NCBI GenBank assembly: GCA_964019695.1
Contig: OZ026530.1
Coordinates: forward strand, 36,938,835-37,002,834
Length of the DNA: 64,000 nt
Direction: 5' to 3'
DNA from: Loripinus fragilis
Taxonomy: Eukaryota > Mollusca > Bivalvia > Lucinida > Lucinidae
In this document: positions 20,375-32,330 of the stretch, piece after piece
Position numbering within the stretch: position 1 is the stretch's first letter
Layout of the letters: each line of letters starts with the position of its first letter
Position numbers and translations under genes: made by a program
Notes under the pieces: generated by a model
What the model saw: only the letters and a program-made list of their open reading frames with translations
Database searches by the model: none
What the model was told of the DNA's origin: nothing

Positions 20375-20389
20375 ATGAAATAGAAATCC
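20375..20389. repeat. Right target-site duplication of LINE
   Basis: ATGAAATAGAAATCC, identical to 14381-14395. Confidence 0.9.
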
Positions 20390-20452
20390 AGAAAATCCTG
20401 AATACACTGAGATGCGACATGGTGATGTCATTTTAACATTACAATGACGTCA
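20390..20452 (-). repeat. Foldback element (family 4, copy 1), part right of the LINE
   Basis: Reverse complement of about 54062-54120 (GTGACGTCATTGTTATGTTA, GTATTCAGG blocks). Together with 14225-14395 it makes one element interrupted by the LINE. Confidence 0.7.
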
Positions 20453-20757
20453 CAGATCGATGTGCGGCCGACGTGCGGCTGTTCTTTTTTATCTTTCCCA
20501 CGGGCTGGTACGAGTATGTGAAATAAATAGAACCCATCATTGGTGTTCAGTGGGGACAGAAAAATCCCAACCCGAGGGCCCACCGTTCCAGTGGGAAACG
20601 AGACTTGCCGAGTTTCCCACTGAACGGTGGACCCGAGGGTTGGGATTTTTCTGGAACCACTGAGCACCAATGATCGATTCTTTTTCTCATATACCACGAC
20701 CGTACGGTACAGTACTGTGTAATATATGTTGGTGACGTCACTGAGGTCGATGTAAAC
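20443..20757. mobile_element. Foldback element with GAGACTTGCCGAG loop
   Basis: Central hairpin at about 20548-20665 with ~45-bp arms (AGAAAAATCCCAACCCGAGG and its complement) around the loop GAGACTTGCCGAG (20600-20612). Outer blocks TGACGTCACAGATCGATGT (left) and TGACGTCACTGAGGTCGATGT (right, inverted order) may be the termini. The stretch 20758-21494 has no clear gene or repeat; a 98-codon open frame at 20817-21113 has no recognisable domain. Confidence 0.75.
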
Positions 20758-21494
20758 AGTCAATGATGCGCGCTGTACAATCGTCTTGAAACAGCGATTA
20801 AACAGCGCATTAAACAATGAACAAATGGCTATTTCATCAAAATGGATTAACAAGAACTAGCTTATCAGCCACAGTAACTCGAGTAAGTAATTTTGTCGAG
20901 GAAAATGTGTGTGTGTTGTTTTTGTTTTTATTTACATCGTCAAGGCTCCCCTTCTCGGTGTTTCAGTCACGCATTGTCCAACAAGTTAAATATGTCAATC
21001 GCAATGCACTCAGCATGTTCAAAGCATTGAATAAGGGTTGTAAGTTAAAATGCGCTGTTTTACTTTTAAATCAAGTTGAAGGCCGACTTAAATCGCTGAA
21101 AATTCAACATTGATTTTTTTCCTGGCTGACGACAATTCACTTTCGTTTTCAAAGGAATACAGTCATGCGGCAAAAATGTTATCTCACATTAGCAACCAGC
21201 CGCGTGTGGCTTATCTCGTATTAGTTACGCTTATCCCACATGGGTAGCGATGTGGGACAGATTTTTCTGACAGTGAGCTTACATAGGGATCACTCGATCT
21301 TGTATGCATTGGTATGTGAGAAAGAATCATCTCACATGGGTAAAAACAATGGAAATCCCAATCTGGTGTGTGAGAATCATATCCTGACTCATGAAGTTTC
21401 TCCCTCCCTGGGCACGAAAATCTGTAACAACACAGGCTCTATATGGACTGGCATTGTATTGCAGCTAGATGTGCTCTGAATTATGGGTACACAC

Positions 21495-21712
21495 TAGGGT
21501 AAAGTGAGGTAACTTCGAACATCAGGTTAATTCGGACAGTGACTTCTTTGCTTCATATTTTAATTACTGGAATGAAAAAAGTAAGTTAACCAAGCAAACA
21601 GTGAAAATCCTGATTAGACGGCTCATAAATAGCCGTCTCATCTGGATTTCCACTGTTTGCAAACGTATGTCCGAATTTACCTGATGTCCAAAGTAACCCG
21701 ACTTTACCCTAG
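21495..21712. mobile_element. TA-flanked MITE, TIR GGGTAAAGT, with nested hairpin
   Basis: TIRs of about 45 bp: the left begins TAGGGTAAAGTGAGGTAACT and the right is its inverted copy ending ACTTTACCCTA. The TA on each side fits a TA target duplication. A 65-bp hairpin sits at the centre (21595-21659). Confidence 0.8.
21595..21659. repeat. Compact 65-bp hairpin inside MITE
   Basis: CAAACAGTGAAAATCC...GGATTTCCACTGTTTG with inner arms GAGACGGCT-type around ATAAAT. It has the CAAACA/TGTTTG ends also seen at 22453-22518 and in the satellite monomer. Confidence 0.75.
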
Positions 21713-22061
21713 GCTAAAAGATACCGTCAATGTAAGGTTGTCCTGTCAATGTTTGTATAACCATGGCCATCAAAAGATCAGGTTTTTGGTCATTGCTTAT
21801 TTATTAAAGCCTCTCCAGGCCATAATGGACCAGCCAACAAACAAATCAAGTGTGAGGATGAATAAAAGATTTTTTTAGACTTCAAAATTTAAGCAGTGGC
21901 GCATATTCATAATGATCAATCACCGAACATTTCAATGCAGGGTGGCAGATAATAAAGCTCACGGAGAAATGCAAAGTTCGTATCCATTGGAAAAGAAGTC
22001 CACTTTGGACATTTTTTTACGGAATTATGCAAAATCCACATTCTTTCTTGGGTCTCGTGGA

Positions 22062-22204
22062 ATAAAAATAGTGAGTATGATCAGGAAATACCATGGTCAC
22101 AAACCGCAGACAAACCCTTAGCACCGCGAGGAAGAGCCACACAACCATCACGAGACACCAGGAAGACAAACTAAGCAACGCAACCAGCTCTCTCTTCCCC
22201 ATCA
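22062..22204 (+). repeat. Dispersed repeat (family 5, copy 1)
   Basis: Shares about 140 bp with 59838-59982 (blocks CAGACAAACCC, GAGGAAGAGCCACACA, GACAAACTAAGCAA, then a CTCTCTC-rich end). Both start near AAAATAGT(A/G)AGTA. Class unknown. Confidence 0.6.
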
Positions 22205-22306
22205 AGATGATTGCAAAACTAGAATGGACATAAAGTAACGTACAACAAAACATAGAACAATTACACACTCCCACAATGGGAGTAAAGTTTGGCAGTTATA
22301 TTCTTT

Positions 22307-22778
22307 GACTTTTCGCTTACTGTAGAGGCGGCGCCTCATGAATGCGAAATTAGGACTGGTCAACTTTAGACATAGGTAAAAGCTGAAAAGGAAGCGTGGT
22401 TTTATTCAAAATAACTGTATCTGAAAATGTCTATTTAACATAAGCATAGAGGCAAACATTGTGGACCAAGACCAGACTGCTCCTACAGGAGCAGTCTGAT
22501 CTGGGTCCACACTGTTTGTCTATGAGGCTTCAAATATTTTAGTGGACGACAAAAACATAAATTTTGTGATTATGCGCTTTAAGGGTTAATAAATATAAGT
22601 TCAGTGTGTATACGGTTAGGATTTCATGAAATGCACGCACGTTTGCGGCCCAAAAAGCTTATGAACTCTTTACCAAATTATGAATAGAACCCGATTTCCC
22701 TTCCTTAGCAGATGAAATAGCCAAACCACGCCCAGATATGAATATTAAAGTTGCCGCCTTTACAGTAAGCGAAAAGTC
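22307..22778. mobile_element. MITE, TIR GACTTTTCGCTTACTGTA, with nested hairpin
   Basis: 472 bp; TIRs GACTTTTCGCTTACTGTAGA and the inverted copy TTTACAGTAAGCGAAAAGTC. A compact hairpin lies at 22453-22518. The region 22779-23610 shows nothing recognisable. Confidence 0.75.
22453..22518. repeat. Compact 66-bp hairpin, satellite-like
   Basis: CAAACATTGTGGACC...GACCAGACTGCTCCT/AGGAGCAGTCTGATC...GGTCCACACTGTTTG. The outer arms (GGACC, TCTGATCTGGGTCCA, TGTTTG) match the dyad inside the 160-bp satellite monomer of the 32-50 kb block. Confidence 0.75.
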
Positions 22779-23610
22779 TATTAATACAGCAGGAGAGCTA
22801 TAGGTCAGTCGTGTTGTAGTTGCAGAACTTTTCATCTCGCACTCAGTTCTCGAAATAAATTCACTTCTTGTCAATTTTTACATAGCCCTCAGTAGAGGTA
22901 GCCCTTTGTTTACTTCGTTTAAACTGTAGATAACGAATATAGCTTACCGAATAGGCCGTTATCGGAGACTAAATGTATCAGAAATGCGTGATTTACGTAT
23001 CCATCAATTTCAAAGCCAGAAGTATATTTTCCTTAGGTAAGGCTTCCTTTAGAAATCAATCAATATCTTATCTGAAGATCGGAATCAGTTTTGAGCCAAT
23101 AATTCTAAGTCAAACACTTGAAATCAGTTAAAATTCCTAAGTGCCATTTCCTTTTTTCACTTAGCTGCCATTTTGCTGTTCATATTTTCAATGCAAGTTG
23201 TTTCTCTTGTTAGCTCTCCAATGACATAACACAAACTCGTAGCTGACATTCAAATCAGTCTGTAGACTTGTGCAGTCTATTCCGTTAGGTTTTTTCGTCT
23301 TGTTTATATTTTCACGTATAAATGTAACTAATTCTCTCAAGTAGCTAATAAAAAGTATCTAACTGACTTTTCAAAGAATCTGGTGAGAATTGAATGGACT
23401 TATAAAGAGCGATTCTGATTGATAGACTGTTATTATTGTCTGTCAAGATATGAGAAGCTAGCCTTTAAAGCAAGTCCAGAGTAAATCAAATTTCAACATC
23501 TGCCATTAAATTGTTCAGTACAGCACAAAGTGTACTCATAATTTGGGTAATTTGCAAGTTTTTTTGTCGTCTGCTGATTTTTTTTTCCAAAAAAATCAGG
23601 AATACTATCA

Positions 23611-23680
23611 GATTGTCAACAGATTGGATCCAAATAAGGCCAGATGTTCTGTCAGGCCTGATTTGGGTCCAAATAGTTTG
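23611..23680. repeat. Solo hairpin related to the satellite monomer
   Basis: Right half GTCAGGCCTGATTTGGGTCC then AAATAGTTTGCAAAGG is close to the satellite segment GGGCCTGATCTGGGTCCAAA. The left half is the diverged inverted arm (GGATCCAAATAAGGCC). Only one unit is present. The region 23681-25244 contains no feature I can support. Confidence 0.6.
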
Positions 23681-26039
23681 CAAAGGTTTTCAGTAGACAA
23701 CATTATAAGCTGATCTTATCCGCTTTTTGACATGGGCTTTTTTCTTGTTTCTTTTTCTTTTCGAGAAGTTTATATTCAAAGGGTGCAAAATTGTGTTTTT
23801 AGAGTTTGCCAAATAAAATTAATTTATTTTTCTGACAGAGTGCTCGATCTTATTACCGTATTTTACCTGTGATTTGTCGTGAATACCATAGCAAAACATA
23901 TACTTAAGGAATAAAGAAACGCAACAGACGGAAACATAATTTTTGCGTGTTCAAATTACGGTTTGGTGAAATCTCTTTTCAAAATGTCTAATTGAGTATT
24001 TATAACATGTGATGAAATACAAAACGTCATTCTAACGCTAAATTTTACGCTACAAGATAAAACATATGAAATCGTAAAATGTGAGGTGAACGTCAGATCG
24101 AAGATCAAGAAACCTCGTCTATTGCCTGCTTGGTTACATGGTGTTGACTCGACAATGTGCAAATCAAGCAAACGTCCTATTATATTCGCAATACAGTCAA
24201 GTTTTCCGTTAAAACATGCTACTTGAATGGCAAGATACCCAATGACAGTGAATAAACGATAAACGTCACTTGCAGCCGTCGGGTTTGGGGCGCTGGTGCA
24301 CATACGGGGTAAGATAAACCTAGAGACATCAGAATATGATTTCTTGGGAAAAGCTGACTTTTCAGATACCGTAGAAATACGTCAGCAGGGTGTTTATCTT
24401 GACGTTAGCCGAACAAAGCACGACATAATTCAAATGAAAGCACCTGATTATATGCTCAAAGTGAACACTAAACTTGCTAATTGTAACCTAAACTTTGTCT
24501 CTGGACCATTTTCTCATTGGAAAAACGCGTTAACATTATGAAAATCATTAAAATGTAGAATATCGAATTTTGACGTTAGAATTGAAGTTTTTTGACATCT
24601 TAAGATCTAAAGTCATAATTCTTGAAGAAAACGTCCTTGTATTGAATAAAACTCAATCAGAAAAGAAATTTTACGCGTTTAACGCAATTACAGGAAGGTT
24701 GCCAGCTGATCATTTCCATGATCCGCAATCTATGTCAAGAATTTTCAAAATAAAAAAAACGGTTGTCGATTCAACTTTTGCTTGTTTGACCATATTTCAA
24801 TAGTTTACTACGGGGTTTAGGCTGGTTACGTGCATACCAGCATGATTACGTAATCGGTAATTACGTTGAAGCTGCTGTAATTTGACGCATACATACTGCT
24901 TCCATGAATTAATATCATTTGCACTAAAACTTGCATCATATTGTCTGCAAACCATGGATCGAAGTGTGTATTCCTTAAGTATACAAAAAGGGACCCAGAC
25001 GTCCACTGCCCATAAACTGTGGGCTGGAGCCTAAAATTAAATTTTTAGGGACGCAGCTTCCCACTATATAGGGCAGTACCATGTAATTAAAAACATTAAT
25101 TCTTGTAAAATCTAACACAGGCTGTTGGAAGTTTTTTAATCTTGAATCATTTGATTCTAAATACTGTTTGTATCATGTTCTAGAGTTTTTTCTTTGATCT
25201 TTTGAGGCTTTATTTAAATAAAGAGTAGGTTTGATTAACACAGTTACACTACCGCCCGCGTATTTATCCTGCGAATTCGCGTTTCATGTGCGTTTCCAAC
25301 GCATTGTAAGTGCGTTGAGTTTAAATTGCGTATGAAACGCGAATCAACGTATTTCGAAACTCATGAATATTCATTAGCAGCCCTCTAACGCGTTTCAACG
25401 ATAAAATATGCGTTTTTTCCTTTAGCCAATCAAATCGTTTTGTTACAACGCAGTAATGAGTAAACCAATCAAAATTGAGTTGACCTTGCTCAATGTTTAC
25501 ATTGTTATTCACGGTTTAACTTTGATTTGAATATTTCTGATACGACTTGTCTTGCAAATCTCAATTCCCATTTCCTTTTTAGGTTTTAAAGCCCAGTTTG
25601 AATCAGATATCTCACTCCATTCATTGATCAATATTTTGAGCCGACTATCACGACTTTTCAGCGGAGAAATAAATGGAGTTACTCAAGGCCGAAAAATGAT
25701 ATTCATCAGATATGGATGTAAAATTAGCCTCTTTTAGTGCCCAATGTAAAATATTTTTCTAAAAACAACGACATGAAGCAAGAGAATTGAGAATATGTCG
25801 CACTGCATTCAATTTTGTTTCTTGGGATTTGCATCAAACAATTTCGAACTTTCAGATTGGGTCAACTGAGATAAGATGCAAACTCTCCTTGTTAAGTAAA
25901 ATAATTGAGCCAAACTCACTTTTTGACATTCTAACTGAATAGATCTCTCTCAAAAGAAAATAAGAAGGCACTCCTTAGCAAAACAGGCTTCACCTGATCA
26001 GTCCTAAAATAAAAGTAGATCAGTATATCCAGTTCTGCC

Positions 26040-28462
26040 AATCTAACCTGCTCAGGAGGTAGAAACTGACACGGCTTAAACAACCTGCACCCCTGCTCCA
26101 CAGTGCCAAGGAGGTAGGTTCAGACCCCATTTAAACAGCCTGCACCACAGTGCCAGGGAGGTAGGTTCCAACACCGCTTAAACAGCCTGCACCCTTGCAA
26201 TACAGTGCCCCGCAGGTAGGTTCCAACACTGCTTAAACAGCCTGCACCTCTGCATCACAGTGCCCTCAGGTAGGTTCGACTTCGCTTAAACAGCTGCACC
26301 CCTGCAGCACAGTGCTGGCAAATAGGTTACAACACTGCTTAAACAGCTACACCCCTGCAGCACAGTGCCTGACAGGTAGGTTCCTACACCGCTTAAACAG
26401 CTGCAGCACAGTGCCAGCAGATAGGTTTCGACACCACTTAAACAGCTGATCCCCTGCAACACAGTCCCGGCAGATAGGTTTCGACACCGCTTAAACAGCT
26501 GCACCTCTGCAACACAGTGCCGGCAGATAGGTTTCTACAACACTTAAACAGCTGCACCCCGGCAACACAGTGCGGGTAGATAGGTTTCGACACCGCTTAA
26601 ACAGCTGCACCTCTGCAGTACAGTGCCGGCAGATAGGTTGCAACACCGCTTAAACAGCTTCACCTCTGCAACACAGTACCGGCAGATAGGTTTCGACACC
26701 ACTTAAACAGCTGATCCCCTGCAACACAGTCCCGGCAGATAGGTTTCGACACCGCTTAAACAGCTGCACCTCTGCAACACAGTGCCGGCAGATAGGTTTC
26801 TACAACACTTAAACAGCTGCACCCCGGCAACACAGTGCGGGTAGATAGGTTTCGACACCGCTTAAACAGCTGCACCTCTGCAGTACAGTGCCGGCAGATA
26901 GGTTGCAACACCGCTTAAACAGCTTCACCTCTGCAACACAGTACCGGCAGATAGGTTTCGACACCACTTAAACAGCTGCACCTCTGCAACACAGTCCAGG
27001 CAGATAGGTTTGGACACCGCTTAAACAGCTGCACCCCTGCAGCACAGTGCCGGCAGATAGGTTTCGACACCACTTAAACAGCTGATCCCCTGCAACACAG
27101 TCCCGGCAGATAGGTTTCGACACCACTTAAACAGCTTCACCTCTGCAACACAGTGCCAAGGAGTTAGGTTCTGATCCCATTTAAAGAAGGTAGGTTCAGA
27201 CCCCATTTAAACAGCCTGCACCACAGTGCCGGGGAGGTAGGTTCCAACACCGCTTAAACAGCCTGCAGATAGGTTTTGACACCACTTAACTAGCTGCACC
27301 CCTGCAACACAGTCCCGGCAGATAGGTTTCGACACCCCTTAAACAGCTGCACCTCTGCAGTACAGTGCCGGCAGATAGGTTGCAACACCGCTTAAACAGC
27401 TTCACCTCTGCAACACAGTGCCGGCAGATAGGTTTTGACACCACTTAAACAGCTGCACCTCTGCAACACAGTCCAGGCAGATAGGTTTGGACACCACTTA
27501 AACAGCTGCACCCCTGGAGCACAGTGTTGGCAGGTATGTTTTGACACTGCTTAAACAGCTGCACCCCTGCAGCACAGCGCACGGCAAATAGGTTGCGACA
27601 CCACTTAAACAGCTGCACCTCTGAAACACAGTGCCAGCAGATAAGTTTAGACACCACTTAAACAGCTGCACCTCTGCAACACAGTGCCGGCAGATAGGTT
27701 TTGACACCACTTAAACAGCTGCACCTCTGCAACACAATGCCAGCAGATAGGTTTCGACACCACTTAAACAGCTGCACCTCTGCAACACAGTCCCTGGCAG
27801 ATAGGTTTCGACACCACTTAAACAGCTGCACCCCTGCAGCACAGTGCCGGCAGGTAGGTTTCGACACCACTTAAACAGCTGCACCCCTGCAGCACAGTGC
27901 CCAGCAGATAGGTTGCTACACCGCTTAAACAGCTGCACCTCTGCAGCACAGTGCCGGCAGATAGGTTTTTACACCACTTGAACAGCTGCACCTCTGCAAC
28001 ACAGTGCGGGCAGATAGGTTTCAACACCACTTAAACAGCTGCACCTCTGCAACACAGTCCGGGCAGATAGGTTTCGACACCACTTTAACAGCTGCACCCC
28101 CGCAGCACAGTGCCAGCAGGTATGTTCCAACACCACTTAAACAGCTGCACCCCTGCAGCACAGTGCCAGCAGATAGGTTGCAACACCGCTTAAACAGCTG
28201 CACCTCTGCAGCACAGTGCCCCGCAGATAGGTGTGACACCGCTTAAACATCTGCAACCCTGCAACACAGTCCCGGCAGATAGGTTTTGACACCACTTTAA
28301 CAGCTGCATAACTGCAGCAAATGCTGGCAGATAGGTTGCGACACCGCTTAAACAGCTGCATCCCTGCAACACAGTGCAGGCAGATAGGTTGCGACACCAC
28401 TTAAACAGCTGCATCCCTGCAGCACAGTGACCAGCAGATAGGTTCTGACACTGTTTAAACAG

Positions 28463-28463
<1 letters not shown>
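26040..28463. repeat. 53-bp minisatellite, about 45 copies
   Basis: Monomer of the form AACAGCTGCACCCCTGCAGC, ACAGTGCCGGCAGATAGGTT, TCGACACCGCTTA. 53 is not a multiple of three, so the many Cys-rich open frames over it are artefacts. A block of five units (265 bp) is repeated at about 26429-26693 and 26694-26958, showing recent unequal exchange. Units at the left edge (26040-26260) and around 27180-27290 are more divergent. Confidence 0.92.

Positions 28464-28464
<1 letters not shown>

Positions 28465-28514
<50 letters not shown>
28465..28514. repeat. (TC)n microsatellite
   Basis: About 25 uninterrupted CT units at the right edge of the minisatellite. Confidence 0.95.
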
Positions 28515-28517
<3 letters not shown>

Positions 28518-29817
28518 CACAGTGCCTTCTGTGAGGCTTGGACCATGAGCCTCATCAACTGAAGACCCAAATTTAATCGAGCCAGTGAGAAGATATTGAT
28601 CGATAAAGACTTCAAGCTAATTATTTGATCAAAATGCAGCAGGTTCAGGTTCTGAAAGCTGATCTCAAGGCCTTATAACACAGAATTATGGACCTGTTTG
28701 ATATGGTTGGACTAAACACGATGAACTGGTCCACATATTTGAATTGTAACCGATGTTTAACAAATGTCATGGGATGTGAAGTCAGCTGACATGAAATATC
28801 TCGCAACGATGGCCATAAATGAGTGAGTGCCATTGACAAAAAAAAGAAAAAAGAAACGATAAACAAAGCATTTTGTGGGATAATGTGTTCGATGTTTTAT
28901 TGGTTTCAATAATAAAATTATCATTGATTTACATGTAACAGGTCTGGCAACACAATTGATCCTTTTTGAATGGCTGTTCAACAATGCGTATCAACGTGAA
29001 TTGTACGTTGAACTGCGTTGCTATACTTGAGTTATTGATTGGTTAAAAGGTAAATGAGTTGCACTGCAGTTCAACGCGTATCGAAAGTGGGCTTTGATTG
29101 GATTTTCGAAATTCGCGTTGGAAAACTAATGCGTAATGCGTATTACGTGCGTTTACAATGCGTTTTCAACGCGAATTAGACAAGGACGGGTAGTGTATCA
29201 AAGTGAAATAGGCAGAGCTTAAATTTTCATTCAGTTGTATTGAGTCTAGATCTAGATCGTGCTCTAACTGGATATGATTTTAGTTAGCACACGGTGTCAG
29301 ATTTCATCTGTGACCAAGATTCGTCCTGTTATCAGAACCTTTCAAATGCATCTTAAATGCCATAAGCTCAGGTATTCTGATGCTTTATATAAAACCATAC
29401 ATCACATGAATGCTTTTTTGAAGATCTATCCACATACACAACTTTTAAAATGATAGGATTTATATGAGGCTCATAATCATCACACAACATGAGGAAGTTT
29501 AAACATGTCCACATTATATTGGCTAAGCCGAATTACTCTACTTTTCCGGTAGCGAATAAAAAAGGCGCATATCAGTGTGAGTCAATACGCAGGCATGTCG
29601 GTGCTTCTGTTTTTCGCAAGCAACAAAGTCGGGGTCTCATAATGATGCTGAAGCCCAGGCTTCCTGGCCTCCGCCTGGCAGCGTGTCTTGTTGATTGTTG
29701 TCTTGTGGTTGTTTAGTTCAGGACAGCCAGCTGTTTACCCATAAAGCGCCACCTACAATTTTCAGCAGACGACAATTTCAAATTTTGCTGCTTTTTCAAA
29801 AATAACAAATAAGGCAT

Positions 29818-29872
29818 GATGTTTCATGAGAATTGTCTGCTGGCAGACAATTCTCATGAAATATCATACCTT
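29818..29872. repeat. Compact hairpin
   Basis: TGATGTTTCATGAGAATTGT and its complement on either side of GCTGGC; 24-bp arms with one mismatch. The rest of 29196-30071 holds no recognisable element or gene. Confidence 0.8.
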
Positions 29873-30220
29873 TTTTTGAAAATTAGGAAAGACATCCCAA
29901 GATTTGTAGTCTGCTGCAGTCGTGACTGACGCTCTAAAGGTTAATCGAAGATTGTTTTGGTTGCTTGTTGGATTTATGTCTTTGAGATGATTCCAACTTG
30001 CAATCAGACATAGGCCTTCAAACACCTTTCTCCACAAAACTGACAATATTAGGTAAAATCAACAAATATTTTATATAACTCTTTCCGAAATAAAAAGGGA
30101 TTTTCCGATGGAATTCCCTTTTTTTGATAGTAAAACATAAATATGGATATAATCATATTTGAGTTTTGCATCGTTATAGAGTACAAGAATGATGGTACAA
30201 TGTAATTTATTTTTCCTATG

Positions 30221-32330
30221 AACAGAGGAAATTTCCTCTGTTGTGACTGCTCAAAATGCAGAAATTGATGTCCTTAAAATATGTTCCAAGTAGTGTATTT
30301 GTCCTAATAGTTTAAAGAAAAGTTCAAATATCAATTTATATATCAAGTAGAAATCGGTTTACAACAGAGGAAATTTCCTCTGTTTTGACAATGGGACAAG
30401 TCTTCCTTTCATCACAATCAGATTTTCATCTTATTTCAGAACAGAGGAATTTTCCTACATTTTACTTTCAGTATCTCAACAATATATAAATTTTCCTCTG
30501 TTTAGTAGTTCGAAAATTTCCTATAGTGACTTCCAGAACTGATTTATTTTACATTCTAGTCATAACTTAAATATTACCAGTTTCCAACAGAGGAATTTTC
30601 CTCCGTTCGGTAATTCAACAACTTCCTATTGCGAGAATTAAGAGCCCATTTTCCTATATTAAAAATGAAGAACCCTGTTTGTTATCATTTCCATCTTAAT
30701 CATAACTTAAATGTTTCCACTTTTCAACAGAGGAATTTTCCTCCGTTTTCCTTTCTGTATCTACAATTAATAGAAGGAGAGAAAATTTTACAACAGAGGA
30801 AATTTCCTCTGTTCAATAGTTCGACAATTTCCTAAAGTGACTTCCAGAACTGAGAGCCTAACTTGTTTGACATTCTAGTCATAACTTAAATATTACCAAT
30901 TTTCCAACAGAGGATTTTTCCTCCCTTCGGTAATTCAACAATTTCCTATTTGGAGAATTAAGAGCCCACTTTCCTATAATGAACATGAAGAAACCGGTTT
31001 GCTATCATTTCCATCTTAACATAAATATCCATCATATCTTAAATGTTTCCAATTTTCAACAGAGGAATTTTCCTCCGTTTTCTATTCTGTAGGATATCAA
31101 CAATAAATAGAAGGAGTGACCTTTACAACAGAGGAATTTTCCTCTGTTTAGTAGTTCGCCATTTTCCTATGGTTACTTCCAGAACTCCGAACCCAACTTG
31201 TTTGACATTCTAGTCAAAACCTAAAATATATGCAATTTTCCAACAGAGGAATTTTCCTCCGTTCGGTAATTCAACAATTTCCTTTTGCAAGAATTAAGAG
31301 CCCATTTTCTTATGATGAAAATGAAGAACCCTGTTTATTATCATTTCCATCTTAGCATAAACATCCATCATAACTTAAATGTTTCCAAATTTTAACAGAG
31401 GAATTTTCCTCCAATTTCAATTCTGTATCTCCACAATCAATGAAAGGAGTGAATTTTACAACAGAGGAATTTTCCTCTGTTCAGTAGTTCGACAATTTCC
31501 TATAGTGATTTCCAGAACTTCGAGTCCAACTTGTTTATTATTCAAGTCATAACTTAAATATTACCAATTTTCCAACAGAGGAATTTTCCTCTGTTCCATA
31601 GTTCAATAATTTCCTATAGTGACTTCCAGAACTCTGAGCCCAACTTGTTTGACATTCTAGTCATAACTTAAATATTGCCAATATTCCAACAGAGGAATTT
31701 CCTCCATTCGGTAATTCAACAATTTCATTTTGCGAAAATAAAAGCCCACTTTCCTATAATGAAAATGAAGAACCCTGTTTGTATTCATTTCCATCTTAAC
31801 ATAAATATCCATCATAACTTTAATGTTTCCAATTTTCAAAAGAGGAATTTTCCTACATTCTCCATTCAGTTTCTCGACAATCAATAAAAGTAGTGAATTT
31901 TACAACAGAGGAATTTTCCTCTGTTCAGTAGTTCTACAATTTCCTATATTTACTTCCAGAACTCCAAAGCCAACTTTTTTGACATTCTAGTAAAAACCTA
32001 AAATATGTCCAATTTTCCTGCATTCGGTAATTCAACAATTTCTAATTGCGAGAATTAAAAGCCTACTTTGTTCAATATTTCTGTCTTAAATAAATTACAG
32101 TTTTAAAAGAGAGGAATATTCCTCTGTTTAGTAGTTCTACAGATTCCTATAGTGACGTCCAGAACTCAGAGCCCAACTGGTTTGACATTCTTGTAATAAC
32201 TTAAATATTATCAATTTTAGAAAAGAGGAATTTCCCTCTGTTCGGTAATTCAATAATTTCCAATTGAGAGAATTAAGAGGCCAATTTGTTCAATATTTCT
32301 ATGGTACATTAATAACAGTTTAACCTCTAA
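30221..32330 (+). repeat. Left array of short palindromes
   Basis: About 20 copies of a palindrome with core CAGAGGAAATTTCCTCTG (often GAGGAATTTTCCTC), spaced 65-150 bp. The flanks alternate in three types forming a loose 320-340-bp unit (CGGTAATTCAACAATTTCCT; AGTAGTTCGACAATTTCCTA; CTTAAATGTTTCCAATTTTC). Some copies have lost half the dyad (30491, about 32010). No coding potential. Confidence 0.88.

Larger units (their letters stand above)
25247..29195. mobile_element. CACTA-like non-autonomous element carrying a minisatellite
   Basis: About 3.95 kb. The left end CACTACCGCCCGCGTATTTA and the right end, inverted (CACTACCCGTCCTTGTC), share CACTACC and then a TAATTCGCG/GAATTCGCG block; TA flanks both ends. 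Subterminal regions (25260-25460 and 28975-29180) are dense in GCGTTTNAACGCG-type repeats, as in EnSpm/CACTA elements, which have many subterminal transposase sites. A TA duplication is short for CACTA, so a TA-duplicating superfamily is possible. The interior is a 53-bp minisatellite; no transposase was found. Confidence 0.6.

Noticed and set aside
20428..20853. 141-codon minus-strand frame
   Set aside because: Covers the two arms of a foldback element; both strands give similar peptides, as expected from a palindrome.
23956..24303. Minus-strand frame with an ankyrin-like stretch (VACFNGKLDCIANIIGRLLD)
   Set aside because: Only one weak repeat-like segment; no second repeat, no convincing splice borders, and frames on the other strand are equally open.
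26286..28400. Many Cys-rich frames of about 70 codons (CLSGVETYLPALCCRG type)
   Set aside because: They repeat every 53 bp, a period that is not a multiple of three; they are translations of a minisatellite.
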